Assembly: GCA_014860225.1 (NCBI GenBank)
Contig: JACZKE010000060.1
Span: forward strand, 124,001 to 188,000
Reading direction: 5' to 3'
Length of the DNA: 64,000 nucleotides
Source of the DNA: Desulfuromonadales bacterium
GTDB taxonomy: Bacteria > Desulfobacterota > Desulfuromonadia > Desulfuromonadales > BM103
Translations under genes and position numbers: made by a program
Notes under the pieces: generated by a model
Told to the model about the DNA's origin: nothing
Seen by the model: the letters and a program-made list of their open reading frames with translations, nothing else
The model's database searches: none
In this document: piece by piece, positions 35,250-43,258 of the stretch
Layout: the number at the start of each line of letters is the position of its first letter
Position numbering within the stretch: the first letter of the stretch is position 1

Positions 35250-35519
35250 TTACTTCTTGTGGCAATCGTTACACTTGGTCGGACCGTTCATCTCTTTGTG
35301 GCAGGCCTTGCAGGTGTTGTGACCGAAGTCTTTGTCGACTTCAATCTTGGCCGGCTCGCCTTCATGGCACTTGGCACAATCTCCAAGTCTTTCCTGGTGT
35401 GCCTTATGGTTGAAGGTTATGTTGCCTTTTGAGTTTTCGTAGGTGTAGCTGTCAGCTGCGAAGGCTACATTGACACCGACGAATGCCAGAAGCATCATCA
35501 TGATTACAAGTTTCTTCAT
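35250..35519 (-). CDS. periplasmic triheme cytochrome c7 (PpcA-like)
   Basis: Small periplasmic electron carrier, 89 residues. A signal peptide (KLVIMMMLLAFVGVNVAFA) is followed by a mature part with three heme-binding motifs, CAKCH, CKACH and CNDCH, and extra His ligands in FNHKAH and FGHNTC. Lys-rich surface residues are typical. This is the cytochrome c7 family that carries electrons through the periplasm in Geobacter and Desulfuromonas during metal or sulfur respiration. It is monocistronic, ends at a strong terminator and is divergent from a membrane-bound HTH protein that might control it. Confidence 0.95.
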   Translation of the reverse strand: MKKLVIMMMLLAFVGVNVAFAADSYTYENSKGNITFNHKAHQERLGDCAKCHEGEPAKIEVDKDFGHNTCKACHKEMNGPTKCNDCHKK

Positions 35520-35611
35520 TTGATTTTCTCCTCGTTCCTAAGAGTTTGTTCCAGGCAGGATTGCCTCAATTCGTATGTGTGACTTATATCTAATAATTAC
35601 ATTGATTACAT

Positions 35612-35643
35612 CAGACATCTAGTGAGATGTCGATCGATGTCTG
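35612..35643. promoter_or_regulatory. nested palindrome between cytochrome c7 and the HTH gene
   Basis: CAGACATC (35612-35619) and GATGTCTG (35636-35643) form an outer inverted repeat; GACATCTAGTGAGATGTC (35614-35631) is an inner palindrome with a 4-base centre. The hexamer GATGTC thus recurs, as expected for an operator bound by a dimeric HTH protein. It lies mid-way in the 230-bp divergent gap. Confidence 0.45.
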
Positions 35644-35749
35644 GTTTAATTGTTGTGTTTACAGCTGGTTATCAAGGCCAGTGTCGGGCGTATAGACATT
35701 GATTTTATTGTGTTTACTTGGTAAGTAATCCCTTGGTAGACTCCCTGCT

Positions 35750-36670
35750 ATGAATCAGGAAAATTACGATGAAAGAACCGGCACTGTCTGTCTCGACTCC
35801 ACAGAAGTCAAACGTGTCAGAGAAAGACTTCAACTGACTCAACTTTATGTGAGCAAGGTCGTTGGCGTGACCACGGACACTATCTCGCGATGGGAGAATA
35901 ACCGCTATCCTACTATCCGTCGTGAAAACGCCTTGAAGCTGGCAGAGGCGCTGGAGGTTCCCCTCGCTGATCTCCTGCTGAAGCCGGTTGAAGATGCCGT
36001 TCTGCGGGAAGCCAGGAGCAGAAGGAACTCTCCCGTGGCATGGACGGCTATCTTGATTCTGGTCCTGCTTGCTGTGATCGCCAGCTTCACTTATTTCCAG
36101 CGTACGCCGATTCCTTCTGCAGCAGTAACAGCAGAGAGACTTCTGCCTGGATACGCAGCTCCTGGAAGTGTCATCCCTGTCATGGTTACCTTGACACATC
36201 GTACAGATAACAGCGGAATTATTGTCAGAGAGTACTTTCCTAAAGGATGGAAGATCATCCAGGCCAACCCGCCGACTTCAAGCCTCGACAACGTTAACGG
36301 TATTGCTCGCTGGATTATCAAGACCGGTGACGATCGTGATCGCATCGTTTATCTGGTTCAGGTTGATGCACGCGCCAAACCCGATGCTGAGAGTAGTTTC
36401 CAGGGAGAGATCGTGGCCAGCACGCAGGGCAGTCAATTTGCTGTTCCGGTTCAGGGGGAAAGTAAAATTGTCGTGGCAGAAACTCATTGGGCAGATACCG
36501 ACAGTAACGGACGCATAGATGACGGTGAAATGCTTGAAGCCTCATTCACGATTGAGGACATGGCTGGCGTACATATCGACTGGAACGATCTGGAGAAACT
36601 TTGGGCTGCCGGTAGTTATGTCTGGAATAAAAAACAGGGCAAGTTTCTGCCTAAATCCCCAGAGCCTTGA
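35750..36670 (+). CDS. membrane-anchored XRE-type HTH protein with periplasmic EF-hand-like loop
   Basis: Single-pass protein of 306 residues: cytoplasmic XRE helix-turn-helix (about 18-76; RLQLTQLYVSKVVGVTTDTI type, SRWENNRYP), a membrane helix (96-116) and a periplasmic domain (117-306). The periplasmic part has a beta-sandwich-like DUF11-type region (LPGYAAPGSVIPVMVTL, REYFPKGWKI) and a perfect EF-hand/dockerin-type calcium loop DTDSNGRIDDGE (249-260). RodZ shares the HTH-TM order, but this outer domain differs. It may sense something in the periplasm and regulate the adjacent cytochrome c7; this is inference from divergent position and the palindrome between them. Confidence 0.82.
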   Translation: MNQENYDERTGTVCLDSTEVKRVRERLQLTQLYVSKVVGVTTDTISRWENNRYPTIRRENALKLAEALEVPLADLLLKPVEDAVLREARSRRNSPVAWTAILILVLLAVIASFTYFQRTPIPSAAVTAERLLPGYAAPGSVIPVMVTLTHRTDNSGIIVREYFPKGWKIIQANPPTSSLDNVNGIARWIIKTGDDRDRIVYLVQVDARAKPDAESSFQGEIVASTQGSQFAVPVQGESKIVVAETHWADTDSNGRIDDGEMLEASFTIEDMAGVHIDWNDLEKLWAAGSYVWNKKQGKFLPKSPEP

Positions 36671-36769
36671 TCCTGTGTGTCTGTGCCGTCCCGAGACGCC
36701 GGTCCCGCAGGGTGGTTACACGCTGATCCAGCAGGGCACTGCCAACAGCTCTTGTTAAAGGCATCGCTA

Positions 36770-37144
36770 TTAACCAGGCTTCCCTTCGGCTCTTTTTTTT
36801 CTCACATAAAGATAGATATAAATATTGACGATCACTACAAGTCCACCTGAAAACCACTGCAAAGGGATGGTCAATTGTTCCGGATAGATAAGCGGAACGA
36901 GGTAGTGCTCAATGAATCCTTCTTTATATCCCTGCTCAGACGCTAACTGTCTGAAATGATTCTCCAGAGGCGTCAACGGACATATCAAGCCTGCCCACTC
37001 TACCCAGACTCCCCAAATCATCGCCGGCAGGTGCACCCAGGCCCAGTAGCCCCGGTGGAGGCTGAGCAATCCTCCAAAAACAACAAAGACGATAAACAGG
37101 AGATGCAGAACCAGGATCAGATCAGCAGCCAGTCCATACCCCAT
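36770..37144 (-). CDS. DUF2784 family membrane protein
   Basis: Small membrane protein, 124 residues from ATG 37144, with three or four hydrophobic segments (about 5-27, 35-55 and 95-120) and a Lys/Arg-rich tail. The WAWVHLPAMIWGVWVEWAGLICPLTPLEN stretch, read in parts, matches the DUF2784 pattern (VHLP, CPLTPLE). Function is unknown. It starts 4 bp after the end of the alpha/beta hydrolase gene, so the two are co-transcribed. Confidence 0.82.
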   Translation of the reverse strand: MGYGLAADLILVLHLLFIVFVVFGGLLSLHRGYWAWVHLPAMIWGVWVEWAGLICPLTPLENHFRQLASEQGYKEGFIEHYLVPLIYPEQLTIPLQWFSGGLVVIVNIYIYLYVRKKRAEGKPG

Positions 37145-37148
37145 GGTG

Positions 37149-37910
37149 TTATCCGCGGATCGATTTGATGAATTCGTGGAGCAGGGCAAAGTATCGCGGA
37201 CCGTTTACAAACATGATGTCGTTATGGTTGCCTTGCCGGAAAATTTCCACGCGGACCGGGCCGCCACACCATTCAGCCAGTCGTGAGGCATGGCTGGCAT
37301 CTATCAGGCCGTCATGGCGGGTGTGAAGAATCAGGGTTGGCTTGCTGAATTGTGACATGATTTGTTGAATATTGATGGCCTGTGCTACTGCCGCAGACAA
37401 CCCGGACAAGCTTGTACCAAGTTCCACCGGATCAACCCTCAACAGAAGTCTCTCCAGAGGGTCGGCTACGGCACTCTCCAGAACCAGGCCGGCTACGTTT
37501 GGAAAAAGCTCAGCAGCCTTTATTGCAAAGAGTGAACCGACGGAGCGACCGAACAAAATCAGTTTATCGTGCGGCTGCTTGATTTGTTCTATGATTTGCT
37601 GAACATCTTCAAGCATGCGGCCGAGTTGCGCGGTTCCTGATGACTCACCGTATCCGCGGAACTCAGTCAGAAAACAATTACAGCCCATACGGCCTATGAT
37701 TTCCGAAAAGTCGCCAAGATAATCAGCGACAACTTCACCGTTGCCATGAAAATGGACTATGGTGAGCGCCTCATTATCGATTTCATGGTAAGCGCAGGCG
37801 AGACGCGCCCCTTCGCACTCAACCCAGAATGGCTGTGGAATTGCTGCTTCGCGAGGAAAGAAATAACGCTCGCTGATAATGGGGTGATTCAATATCTTTG
37901 AGTGGTTCAT
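37149..37910 (-). CDS. alpha/beta hydrolase (serine hydrolase)
   Basis: Cytoplasmic hydrolase of 253 residues resembling the BEM46/FrsA-like group. IVHFHGNGEVVADYL holds the oxyanion loop, the nucleophile is in FGRSVGSLFAIKAAE, the acid in HTRHDGLIDASHA and the His in GNHNDIMF. There is no signal peptide. GAGGAG precedes ATG 37910. The substrate is not predictable. It forms a two-gene unit with the DUF2784 gene. Confidence 0.88.
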   Translation of the reverse strand: MNHSKILNHPIISERYFFPREAAIPQPFWVECEGARLACAYHEIDNEALTIVHFHGNGEVVADYLGDFSEIIGRMGCNCFLTEFRGYGESSGTAQLGRMLEDVQQIIEQIKQPHDKLILFGRSVGSLFAIKAAELFPNVAGLVLESAVADPLERLLLRVDPVELGTSLSGLSAAVAQAINIQQIMSQFSKPTLILHTRHDGLIDASHASRLAEWCGGPVRVEIFRQGNHNDIMFVNGPRYFALLHEFIKSIRG

Positions 37911-38063
37911 TTATTATCGTCTCCTCGGATATATTTTTAGAAATTGTTTATTGTCTGAGGTCGCATGTCTGTCTTTGCAAATAGTTTAGGATGTTTACCG
38001 CATTTTAAGGTATAATTTCATCAGGTTTGAAGCCTTTTTATTACTCCTGCCCGTGAAAATACG

Positions 38064-38885
38064 ATGACTTATCTAAAAAGCGCATTCTCTGTCATTCTAC
38101 TGTTTCTTGTTTGCTCTCTGGCCTCATTGTCCTTTGCACAGTCAACGGATAATGTCGTGGTTAAGATCGACGCCCTGGATCCTGAGGTTGAGTCGACCCT
38201 TGGCAACGATGACATGTTGTATGTCAAGATTCGTTATGAGAGCGATATCCCCCTGCGTTTTCAGGCCATTGCCATGCGAGACGGCATCGCCCATGAGGTG
38301 GGGGCAGTCAAAAATCCGGGGACCCTGCATGCTCAAGGCAGCGGTGAGGCCCTGGCCTGGATCGGCTATACAAACCCGACTCATATTGATTCCATCCGGG
38401 TCACGGTCCTGAATGAAAAGTGGCAAGAAATTGATCATTTGACAAAAGAAATCAGTATGACGTGGCATGGTGTTGCTGACACTGAGCCGAGAAGTCCTGC
38501 AGAATGGGTCAACTCTTTAATGAAGTCCGAGCGTCGCAAGCAGGACTTTGTCTATGACGCGACTCCTCAAAAATATGGTTTCTTATATGATATTCTTTTT
38601 TTTCTGACGATCGCTTCAATTCCCGCCTATGTTTTGCTGCAACTGCACATGTTGTGGCATTACAAGTATCGCTGGCGCGAACTTGCAATTATCCCACTAT
38701 TCCCTTACCTGATTCTGGCTTTTTATTATATCGTCGGTCTCGACATTGAAACGTCGCTGCAGGTTACCTTCCTTTTTCGATATACACCTTTTGCGCTGCT
38801 CTACCTGATCGCTTTGTGGGTAGCTAAGCGGTTCTGGCAAAACAAACTGCCGCCACCAAAGCTTTATAAACCACCAAAGGCGTGA
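38064..38885 (+). CDS. membrane protein of unknown function with periplasmic N-domain
   Basis: I do not recognise this protein. The 273 residues show a signal peptide (about 1-25), a beta-rich periplasmic part (about 26-165; DIPLRFQAIAMRDG, HIDSIRVTVLNEKWQEI), then three or four membrane helices (about 172-195, 210-232, 240-260) and a basic Pro/Lys tail. It is alone on the plus strand, convergent with the cbb3 accessory genes, and its stop lies next to a fragment of the dispersed palindromic element. Confidence 0.75.
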   Translation: MTYLKSAFSVILLFLVCSLASLSFAQSTDNVVVKIDALDPEVESTLGNDDMLYVKIRYESDIPLRFQAIAMRDGIAHEVGAVKNPGTLHAQGSGEALAWIGYTNPTHIDSIRVTVLNEKWQEIDHLTKEISMTWHGVADTEPRSPAEWVNSLMKSERRKQDFVYDATPQKYGFLYDILFFLTIASIPAYVLLQLHMLWHYKYRWRELAIIPLFPYLILAFYYIVGLDIETSLQVTFLFRYTPFALLYLIALWVAKRFWQNKLPPPKLYKPPKA

Positions 38886-38911
38886 AGGCTTCCAGACGAA
38901 AACTAGCTAAG
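38885..38911. repeat. fragment of the dispersed palindromic element
   Basis: On the minus strand this reads CTAGTTTTCGTCTGGAAGCC, matching the left end of the repeat family at 49504 and 62868. The TAG is the stop codon of the SafE-like gene. GGCTT and AAGCC flank it, so it can also form a weak hairpin between two convergent genes. Confidence 0.5.
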
Positions 38912-39583
38912 CCAACCCATCAAGCGTAGGTGTTTGAGGAGGTTGATGACGCCCATGCCGGCGACCAGCAGGCCGGCGATGCGCAGCATCCAGGTGCGGG
39001 CGCGGCCACTGAGCCAGTGGGTGGCGCTGCCAAAGATGAGCAGCGATGGAGCGGTCCCCAGGCCAAACGCCAGAAGCATCAAAGCACCGGTTGTGACTTC
39101 AGCGCTCTGAGCTGCGGTGATTGCCACAGCGTAAAGATAGCCGCAGGGGATAAAGCCGAACAGCAGACCCAAGGGCAAGGCCGCCAGCGCCGGCGGAAGT
39201 CTGCGCAGGCCTTGCACGGCGATGGTCATCGCTTTCATCGGTCCAGTGAAGTCGAGGTTCGAAGCATTTAACCAGGTGAACATGCCTGCAGTTCCCAGGC
39301 CGATCAGGATGATGAACACGTCAGAGGCCAGAAGTAGCGACCGCGTGACCAGCTTGAACTGGTCGGTGTAGGCCAGTGCCGACCCGAGCCAGCCGACCAC
39401 GGCGCCAATGAACGTATAGGTGATGATGCGTCCGGCATTGTAGAGCAGGTGGAACAGCCAGCCGCCTTTCCGGCCGGCTTCAGAGAGAGACAGCGCACCT
39501 ACCAGGCCGCCACACATTCCGATGCAGTGGCCGGCTCCCATCAGGCCGGTCATAAAGGCCATCGAGATGAGCGAACCGCTCAT
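38903..39583 (-). CDS. sulfite exporter TauE/SafE-like (DsbD_2) membrane protein of the cbb3 locus
   Basis: Polytopic membrane protein of 226 residues, about six helices. GAGHCIGMCGGLVGAL and GFIPCGYLY carry the conserved Cys pairs of the DsbD_2/SafE group commonly found at the end of cbb3 oxidase operons, where they are thought to help copper or heme delivery. ATG 39583 overlaps the stop of the upstream FixH-like gene (ATGA). The exact role is not established; the position supports oxidase maturation. Confidence 0.85.
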   Translation of the reverse strand: MSGSLISMAFMTGLMGAGHCIGMCGGLVGALSLSEAGRKGGWLFHLLYNAGRIITYTFIGAVVGWLGSALAYTDQFKLVTRSLLLASDVFIILIGLGTAGMFTWLNASNLDFTGPMKAMTIAVQGLRRLPPALAALPLGLLFGFIPCGYLYAVAITAAQSAEVTTGALMLLAFGLGTAPSLLIFGSATHWLSGRARTWMLRIAGLLVAGMGVINLLKHLRLMGWLS

Positions 39584-39999
39584 TTCATCAGTACCTCTCC
39601 AAGCTTGAAGGTCAGTTCGACAAGATCATGTCCGGGACGCTGAACGATCAGGATGGCTTGCCATTCTCCAGCCATCGTGAAGATAGCCGTGCCGTGATAG
39701 GCATCTTTGAGCCAGATGGCCTTCGGGTTGTTGAGCGGCATTGCCATGTCCGGCATCACAAGGCTCAGGCTGACGGCAGCATCGGCTAAGATCTTACCCG
39801 TACTGCCAATCAGTTCGACGGTAAATGGTGTCTCTGTCATTGTCAGCAACGGGGTGTCGAAAGTGAGTACAGCCTTGCCCCCTTCAGGCATCGTCTTCTC
39901 CTGGCGGATATCGTCGACAGCAAAAGCCGAAGCAGGGAGGCACAGCAGGCAGAAAACGAAGAAGCTGGTCAGGGTAGTGCGCAACAAATCATTTCTCAT
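39580..39999 (-). CDS. FixH/YtkA-like periplasmic protein
   Basis: Exported protein of 139 residues from ATG 39999, which follows GGAGATAACT. The signal peptide (TSFFVFCLLCLPASAFA) precedes a single beta-sandwich domain of the YtkA/FixH type (PFTVELIGSTGKI, LSLVMPDMAMPLNN, GEWQAILIVQRPG). The Met-rich MPDMAMP stretch could bind copper. It is coupled to the SafE-like gene and overlaps the ccoS stop by 11 bp. A role in copper handling for cbb3 assembly is plausible from context only. Confidence 0.78.
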   Translation of the reverse strand: MRNDLLRTTLTSFFVFCLLCLPASAFAVDDIRQEKTMPEGGKAVLTFDTPLLTMTETPFTVELIGSTGKILADAAVSLSLVMPDMAMPLNNPKAIWLKDAYHGTAIFTMAGEWQAILIVQRPGHDLVELTFKLGEVLMK

Positions 40000-40180
40000 A
40001 GTTATCTCCTCGGTGTGATTTCTCCGGAACGGGAGGTGCTTCATCGTCGTCAAGCATTCGATATTTCGGTCCCTCCACATCGTCGAAATCACCGCGCTTG
40101 ACTGCCCGGATGAAGAAGAGCCAGGCACCGGTGCCGATACAAAGTGAGAGTACGATCAGGATGACGATCGATTTCATCAT
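39989..40180 (-). CDS. ccoS: cbb3-type oxidase assembly protein CcoS
   Basis: Small single-helix membrane protein of 63 residues required for cofactor insertion into cbb3 oxidase in other proteobacteria. The membrane helix (about 5-26) is followed by the family motif FDDVEGPKYRMLDDDE and a hydrophilic tail. It lies 9 bp downstream of ccoI, the usual partner. The C-terminal KYRMLDDD also occurs in CcoQ of the same operon. Confidence 0.9.
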   Translation of the reverse strand: MMKSIVILIVLSLCIGTGAWLFFIRAVKRGDFDDVEGPKYRMLDDDEAPPVPEKSHRGDNYEK

Positions 40181-40189
40181 TGGAGAACC

Positions 40190-42634
40190 TTAATTGCTCG
40201 CAGGCTGTTTAGCAACAGAAAAAGTACGGCGAATCATTCGGCCGAGGCGCAGTGAATTACTGACGACCAGTACGGAACTGCTCGCCATGGCAACCGCTGC
40301 CCAGATCGGCGCCAGTTTGCCGCTTGCCGCAAGAGGAATGGTGACAAGATTGTAAGCAAATGCCCAAAAAAGATTCTGCTTGATGACCTGCAACGCCCTC
40401 CGGGCAATAAAGATCGCTTCATGAAGACGAACGAGGTCAGGTCTGGCCAGAACCAGGTCTGAGGTTTCAAGGGCGATATCGGTACCGCCGGCCATAGCAC
40501 AACCGACGTCAGCAGAGGACAGCGCCGGGGCATCATTGATACCGTCTCCGACCATCATGACCTTATGGCCTGACTGCTGCTGAGCATCAATCCACGTAAC
40601 CTTGTCAGCCGGTCCCAGGTCGGCCCGGTAGTCGATAATTGCCACTTGAGCGCAGACCTTTTCTGCTGCATCAGTATGGTCACCGGTAAGCAGCACGGTT
40701 TGCAGGCCGCATTGTTGAAGGCTTGAAACGGCATGAACGGCCTCATTACGCAGCGGGTCGTGTATCAGCAGAACGCCGCACCAGGTCCCATTGAGGCTCA
40801 CATGGACTTCTGTCAAGGCCCCGGAGTCGACAGATGGAATCTCAACACCGTACTCAGAGAGGAAAGTGCGACTTCCGACCAGCACTTCTTCACTTTTGCC
40901 AGCCATCCTCAGCCCGCGTCCAGGAATGGTTTCCACCGATTCTGCTGCTCCCGTGATTATCCCGGCCAATTTTGCTCTGGCCATGATGCCAAGGGCAATC
41001 GGATGACTCGAGCCACTTTCAATTCGGCTGGTGATTTGTAATAACTGCTCTTCGCTCTGGCCGGGTGCGGGGATGATCTGCTCAACAGTCGGTTTACCAA
41101 GAGTCAGGGTGCCGGTTTTATCGAACGCAATCGTATCAATACGGGCAGTCATTTCGAGAATGTCGCCACCGCGAAAAAGAATGCCGCGGGCAGCCGCATT
41201 GCCGGATGCGACCAGAACTGCTGTCGGGGTCGCCAGGCCGAGAGCGCAGGGACAGGCAACGATCAGGACTGCAACCGCATTGAGCAGGGCTTGTGTGTGC
41301 GGAACGTTGCTGAAAAACCAAAAAGCCCAGGTGCCGGCAGCGATCAGGATGACGATGGGCACAAAAAGGGTGGCGACCCTGTCTGCCAGTGACTGGATCG
41401 GTGCTTTGCGGTTTTGTGCGTCCTCCACCATGCGGGCCATGCGCGCAACAAAGGACTCCGCAGCGACCCGCTCAACTCTGAGTTTGATCGAGGTAGAAAG
41501 ATTTAGCGTGCCTGCGCAGACAGTCTCTCCTTGCCGGCGCACTACCGGCATCGGTTCACCGGTAATCGTCGACTCGTCCAGTTCCGATTCGCCGTCTTGA
41601 ATCCGGCAGTCAACCGGAATGCGTTCACCAGGGCGAACCAGGATGAGGTCGCCCGGAGCCAGACAGCTGCTGGCAACGGTACGGATTTCCTCTCCGCCAA
41701 CCTGGTTGGCAGATTCCGGGGCGAGTTGCAGTAATTTGTCGATTGCAGAGATAGAACGGTTACGTGCAGAACCTTCGAAAAGACGACCAAGCAGGATCAG
41801 GGTGATAATCATTGCCGCTGTATCAAAATAGACTTCACCGCCGTCTGTCAATGCGTAAAGGCTGTAGCCATAAGCTGTCAGCACACCAAGAGTGATCAGC
41901 AGATCCATACTCGGTGCCCGGTTATTAAGGCTTCGCCAGGCTCCGCTCAAAAACGGCCAGCCCGAATAGAAGACCACCGGCGTCGTGACTGCCGCTGCAA
42001 AGTATTGGATCATTTGCCGAACGTCCGGGTCGATACCGTGGAAATATCCACCATAAAGGGCAAAAGAGAAGCCCATCAACTGCATGGAGAGGAACGCCGC
42101 AGTTCCAAAACGGATCAGCAGCGAGCGCTGCTCCCGTTCTGCAGCCTCTTGTGCTGCACCTGTGGTGAAGGGGTGGGGCATATAACCGAGACGGCTAACG
42201 GACGAGAATATGCTGGCCGGAGATATCTCCTGCGGGTTGAACCGGATCTGTGCCCGGTGGGTAGCGTAGTTGATACGGACTGTCTCGATGCCACGTTCCT
42301 TGACAAGCAGTTTTTCCAGCAGCCAGACACATGAGGCACAGCGAATGCCTTCAATGACCAGGGGGATTACAGCAGAGTTTTCATCGTGAGTCGTGACATG
42401 ATCAGCGAGGTGTGCTTCATTGAATTCGGCTTCGAACGCGCCTGCAGGTACGCCTTGATCATGCCAGTCGCGTCGCTGATAGAAAACGGTCAGCCCGGCG
42501 CCGGTGATGATGCGGTAGACCCCCTGGCAGCCACGGCAGCAGAAGCGCAGTTCCTTGCCATCGATCTCATCGACGACCAGGTCACCTGGCGGAATCGGCA
42601 GGTTGCAATGGATGCAGGCATCAGAACTGGCCAT
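40190..42634 (-). CDS. ccoI: copper-translocating P-type ATPase for cbb3 biogenesis
   Basis: P1B-type ATPase of 814 residues that supplies copper for cbb3 oxidase. The N-terminus has a Cys-rich metal-binding region (CIHC, CCRGC) and a heavy-metal-associated domain (GIRCASC). Eight membrane helices, the ion-binding VACPCALG (about 460), the phosphorylation motif DKTGT (about 504), HP (SSHPIA) and GDGINDAPAL follow. This N-terminal double Cys arrangement is typical of CcoI/FixI and separates it from CopA exporters. It follows a 33-codon ORF and precedes ccoS. Confidence 0.94.
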   Translation of the reverse strand: MASSDACIHCNLPIPPGDLVVDEIDGKELRFCCRGCQGVYRIITGAGLTVFYQRRDWHDQGVPAGAFEAEFNEAHLADHVTTHDENSAVIPLVIEGIRCASCVWLLEKLLVKERGIETVRINYATHRAQIRFNPQEISPASIFSSVSRLGYMPHPFTTGAAQEAAEREQRSLLIRFGTAAFLSMQLMGFSFALYGGYFHGIDPDVRQMIQYFAAAVTTPVVFYSGWPFLSGAWRSLNNRAPSMDLLITLGVLTAYGYSLYALTDGGEVYFDTAAMIITLILLGRLFEGSARNRSISAIDKLLQLAPESANQVGGEEIRTVASSCLAPGDLILVRPGERIPVDCRIQDGESELDESTITGEPMPVVRRQGETVCAGTLNLSTSIKLRVERVAAESFVARMARMVEDAQNRKAPIQSLADRVATLFVPIVILIAAGTWAFWFFSNVPHTQALLNAVAVLIVACPCALGLATPTAVLVASGNAAARGILFRGGDILEMTARIDTIAFDKTGTLTLGKPTVEQIIPAPGQSEEQLLQITSRIESGSSHPIALGIMARAKLAGIITGAAESVETIPGRGLRMAGKSEEVLVGSRTFLSEYGVEIPSVDSGALTEVHVSLNGTWCGVLLIHDPLRNEAVHAVSSLQQCGLQTVLLTGDHTDAAEKVCAQVAIIDYRADLGPADKVTWIDAQQQSGHKVMMVGDGINDAPALSSADVGCAMAGGTDIALETSDLVLARPDLVRLHEAIFIARRALQVIKQNLFWAFAYNLVTIPLAASGKLAPIWAAVAMASSSVLVVSNSLRLGRMIRRTFSVAKQPASN

Positions 42635-42678
42635 AAGAAACCTGTCGGTGTATGCGGGCCGATGCGAGAAATTGGATG

Positions 42679-42780
42679 TTAAAGGACATCGTTCAGCTCA
42701 ATTGAAGGTTCATAGCCGTACCGATGGACCGGAAAGGAGCTGGAATATGGGTCAAACTGCCGGATTTGCAGCCGGCTCAT
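42679..42780 (-). CDS. possible 33-residue ORF coupled to fixH
   Basis: ATG 42780 overlaps the fixH stop (ATGA) and opens a 33-codon frame ending TAA. The product has no membrane helix and is rich in Tyr, Ser and Pro (MSRLQIRQFDPYSSSF...). It fills most of an otherwise unexplained gap between fixH and ccoI. It resembles nothing I know; it might be a leader or just a chance frame. Confidence 0.35.
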   Translation of the reverse strand: MSRLQIRQFDPYSSSFPVHRYGYEPSIELNDVL

Positions 42781-43241
42781 GGATTGTCCTGGAGATTTAT
42801 GAGCAGTTGGCGGTTCATACGGGCACCGGCATATTCGAATTCCAGGCGAGCGTTCATTCTGCCAGTCATGTCGGCGGGCAGATTGAATTCATAAATTCCC
42901 GGTTCGACCTCCTGCAGAGAAAACTGTGTGCTGGATGCAGTGTCAGGCAGGTACAGGAAGATGGTCCCCTGTGCCGACTTGACCGGATTCCCTTGTTTGT
43001 CGTTCAGATGAAAGAGCAAAGTGCGTCCCGCCAGCCGGGTCGAAACCTTCCAGCCGAGTGTGACTGCAGCTCGCTTCTCAAGCAAGGTGGACGTGTATTT
43101 CAAACCCTTACTGTAGTAGTCGGCATCGCTCACCTCTGGTCCCGACTCGGCAGCGCGCATGGCTGACCAGGTCGAAAAGCAGAGGAAGCTGCCGAGCAAC
43201 AGCAGTATGAGGATAGGATAAAGATGTTTTTTGATAACCAT
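42777..43241 (-). CDS. fixH: FixH family protein
   Basis: Membrane-anchored protein of 154 residues (ATG 43241; a GTG one codon upstream is possible). One membrane helix (about 7-27) precedes the DADYYSKGLKY region typical of FixH/CcoH and an extracytoplasmic beta domain. FixH/CcoH is needed for stable cbb3 assembly. It lies between ccoG and ccoI in the standard fixGHIS order. AGGA lies upstream of the start. Confidence 0.9.
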   Translation of the reverse strand: MVIKKHLYPILILLLLGSFLCFSTWSAMRAAESGPEVSDADYYSKGLKYTSTLLEKRAAVTLGWKVSTRLAGRTLLFHLNDKQGNPVKSAQGTIFLYLPDTASSTQFSLQEVEPGIYEFNLPADMTGRMNARLEFEYAGARMNRQLLINLQDNP

Positions 43242-43258
43242 CACTTTGAAATCCTGTG

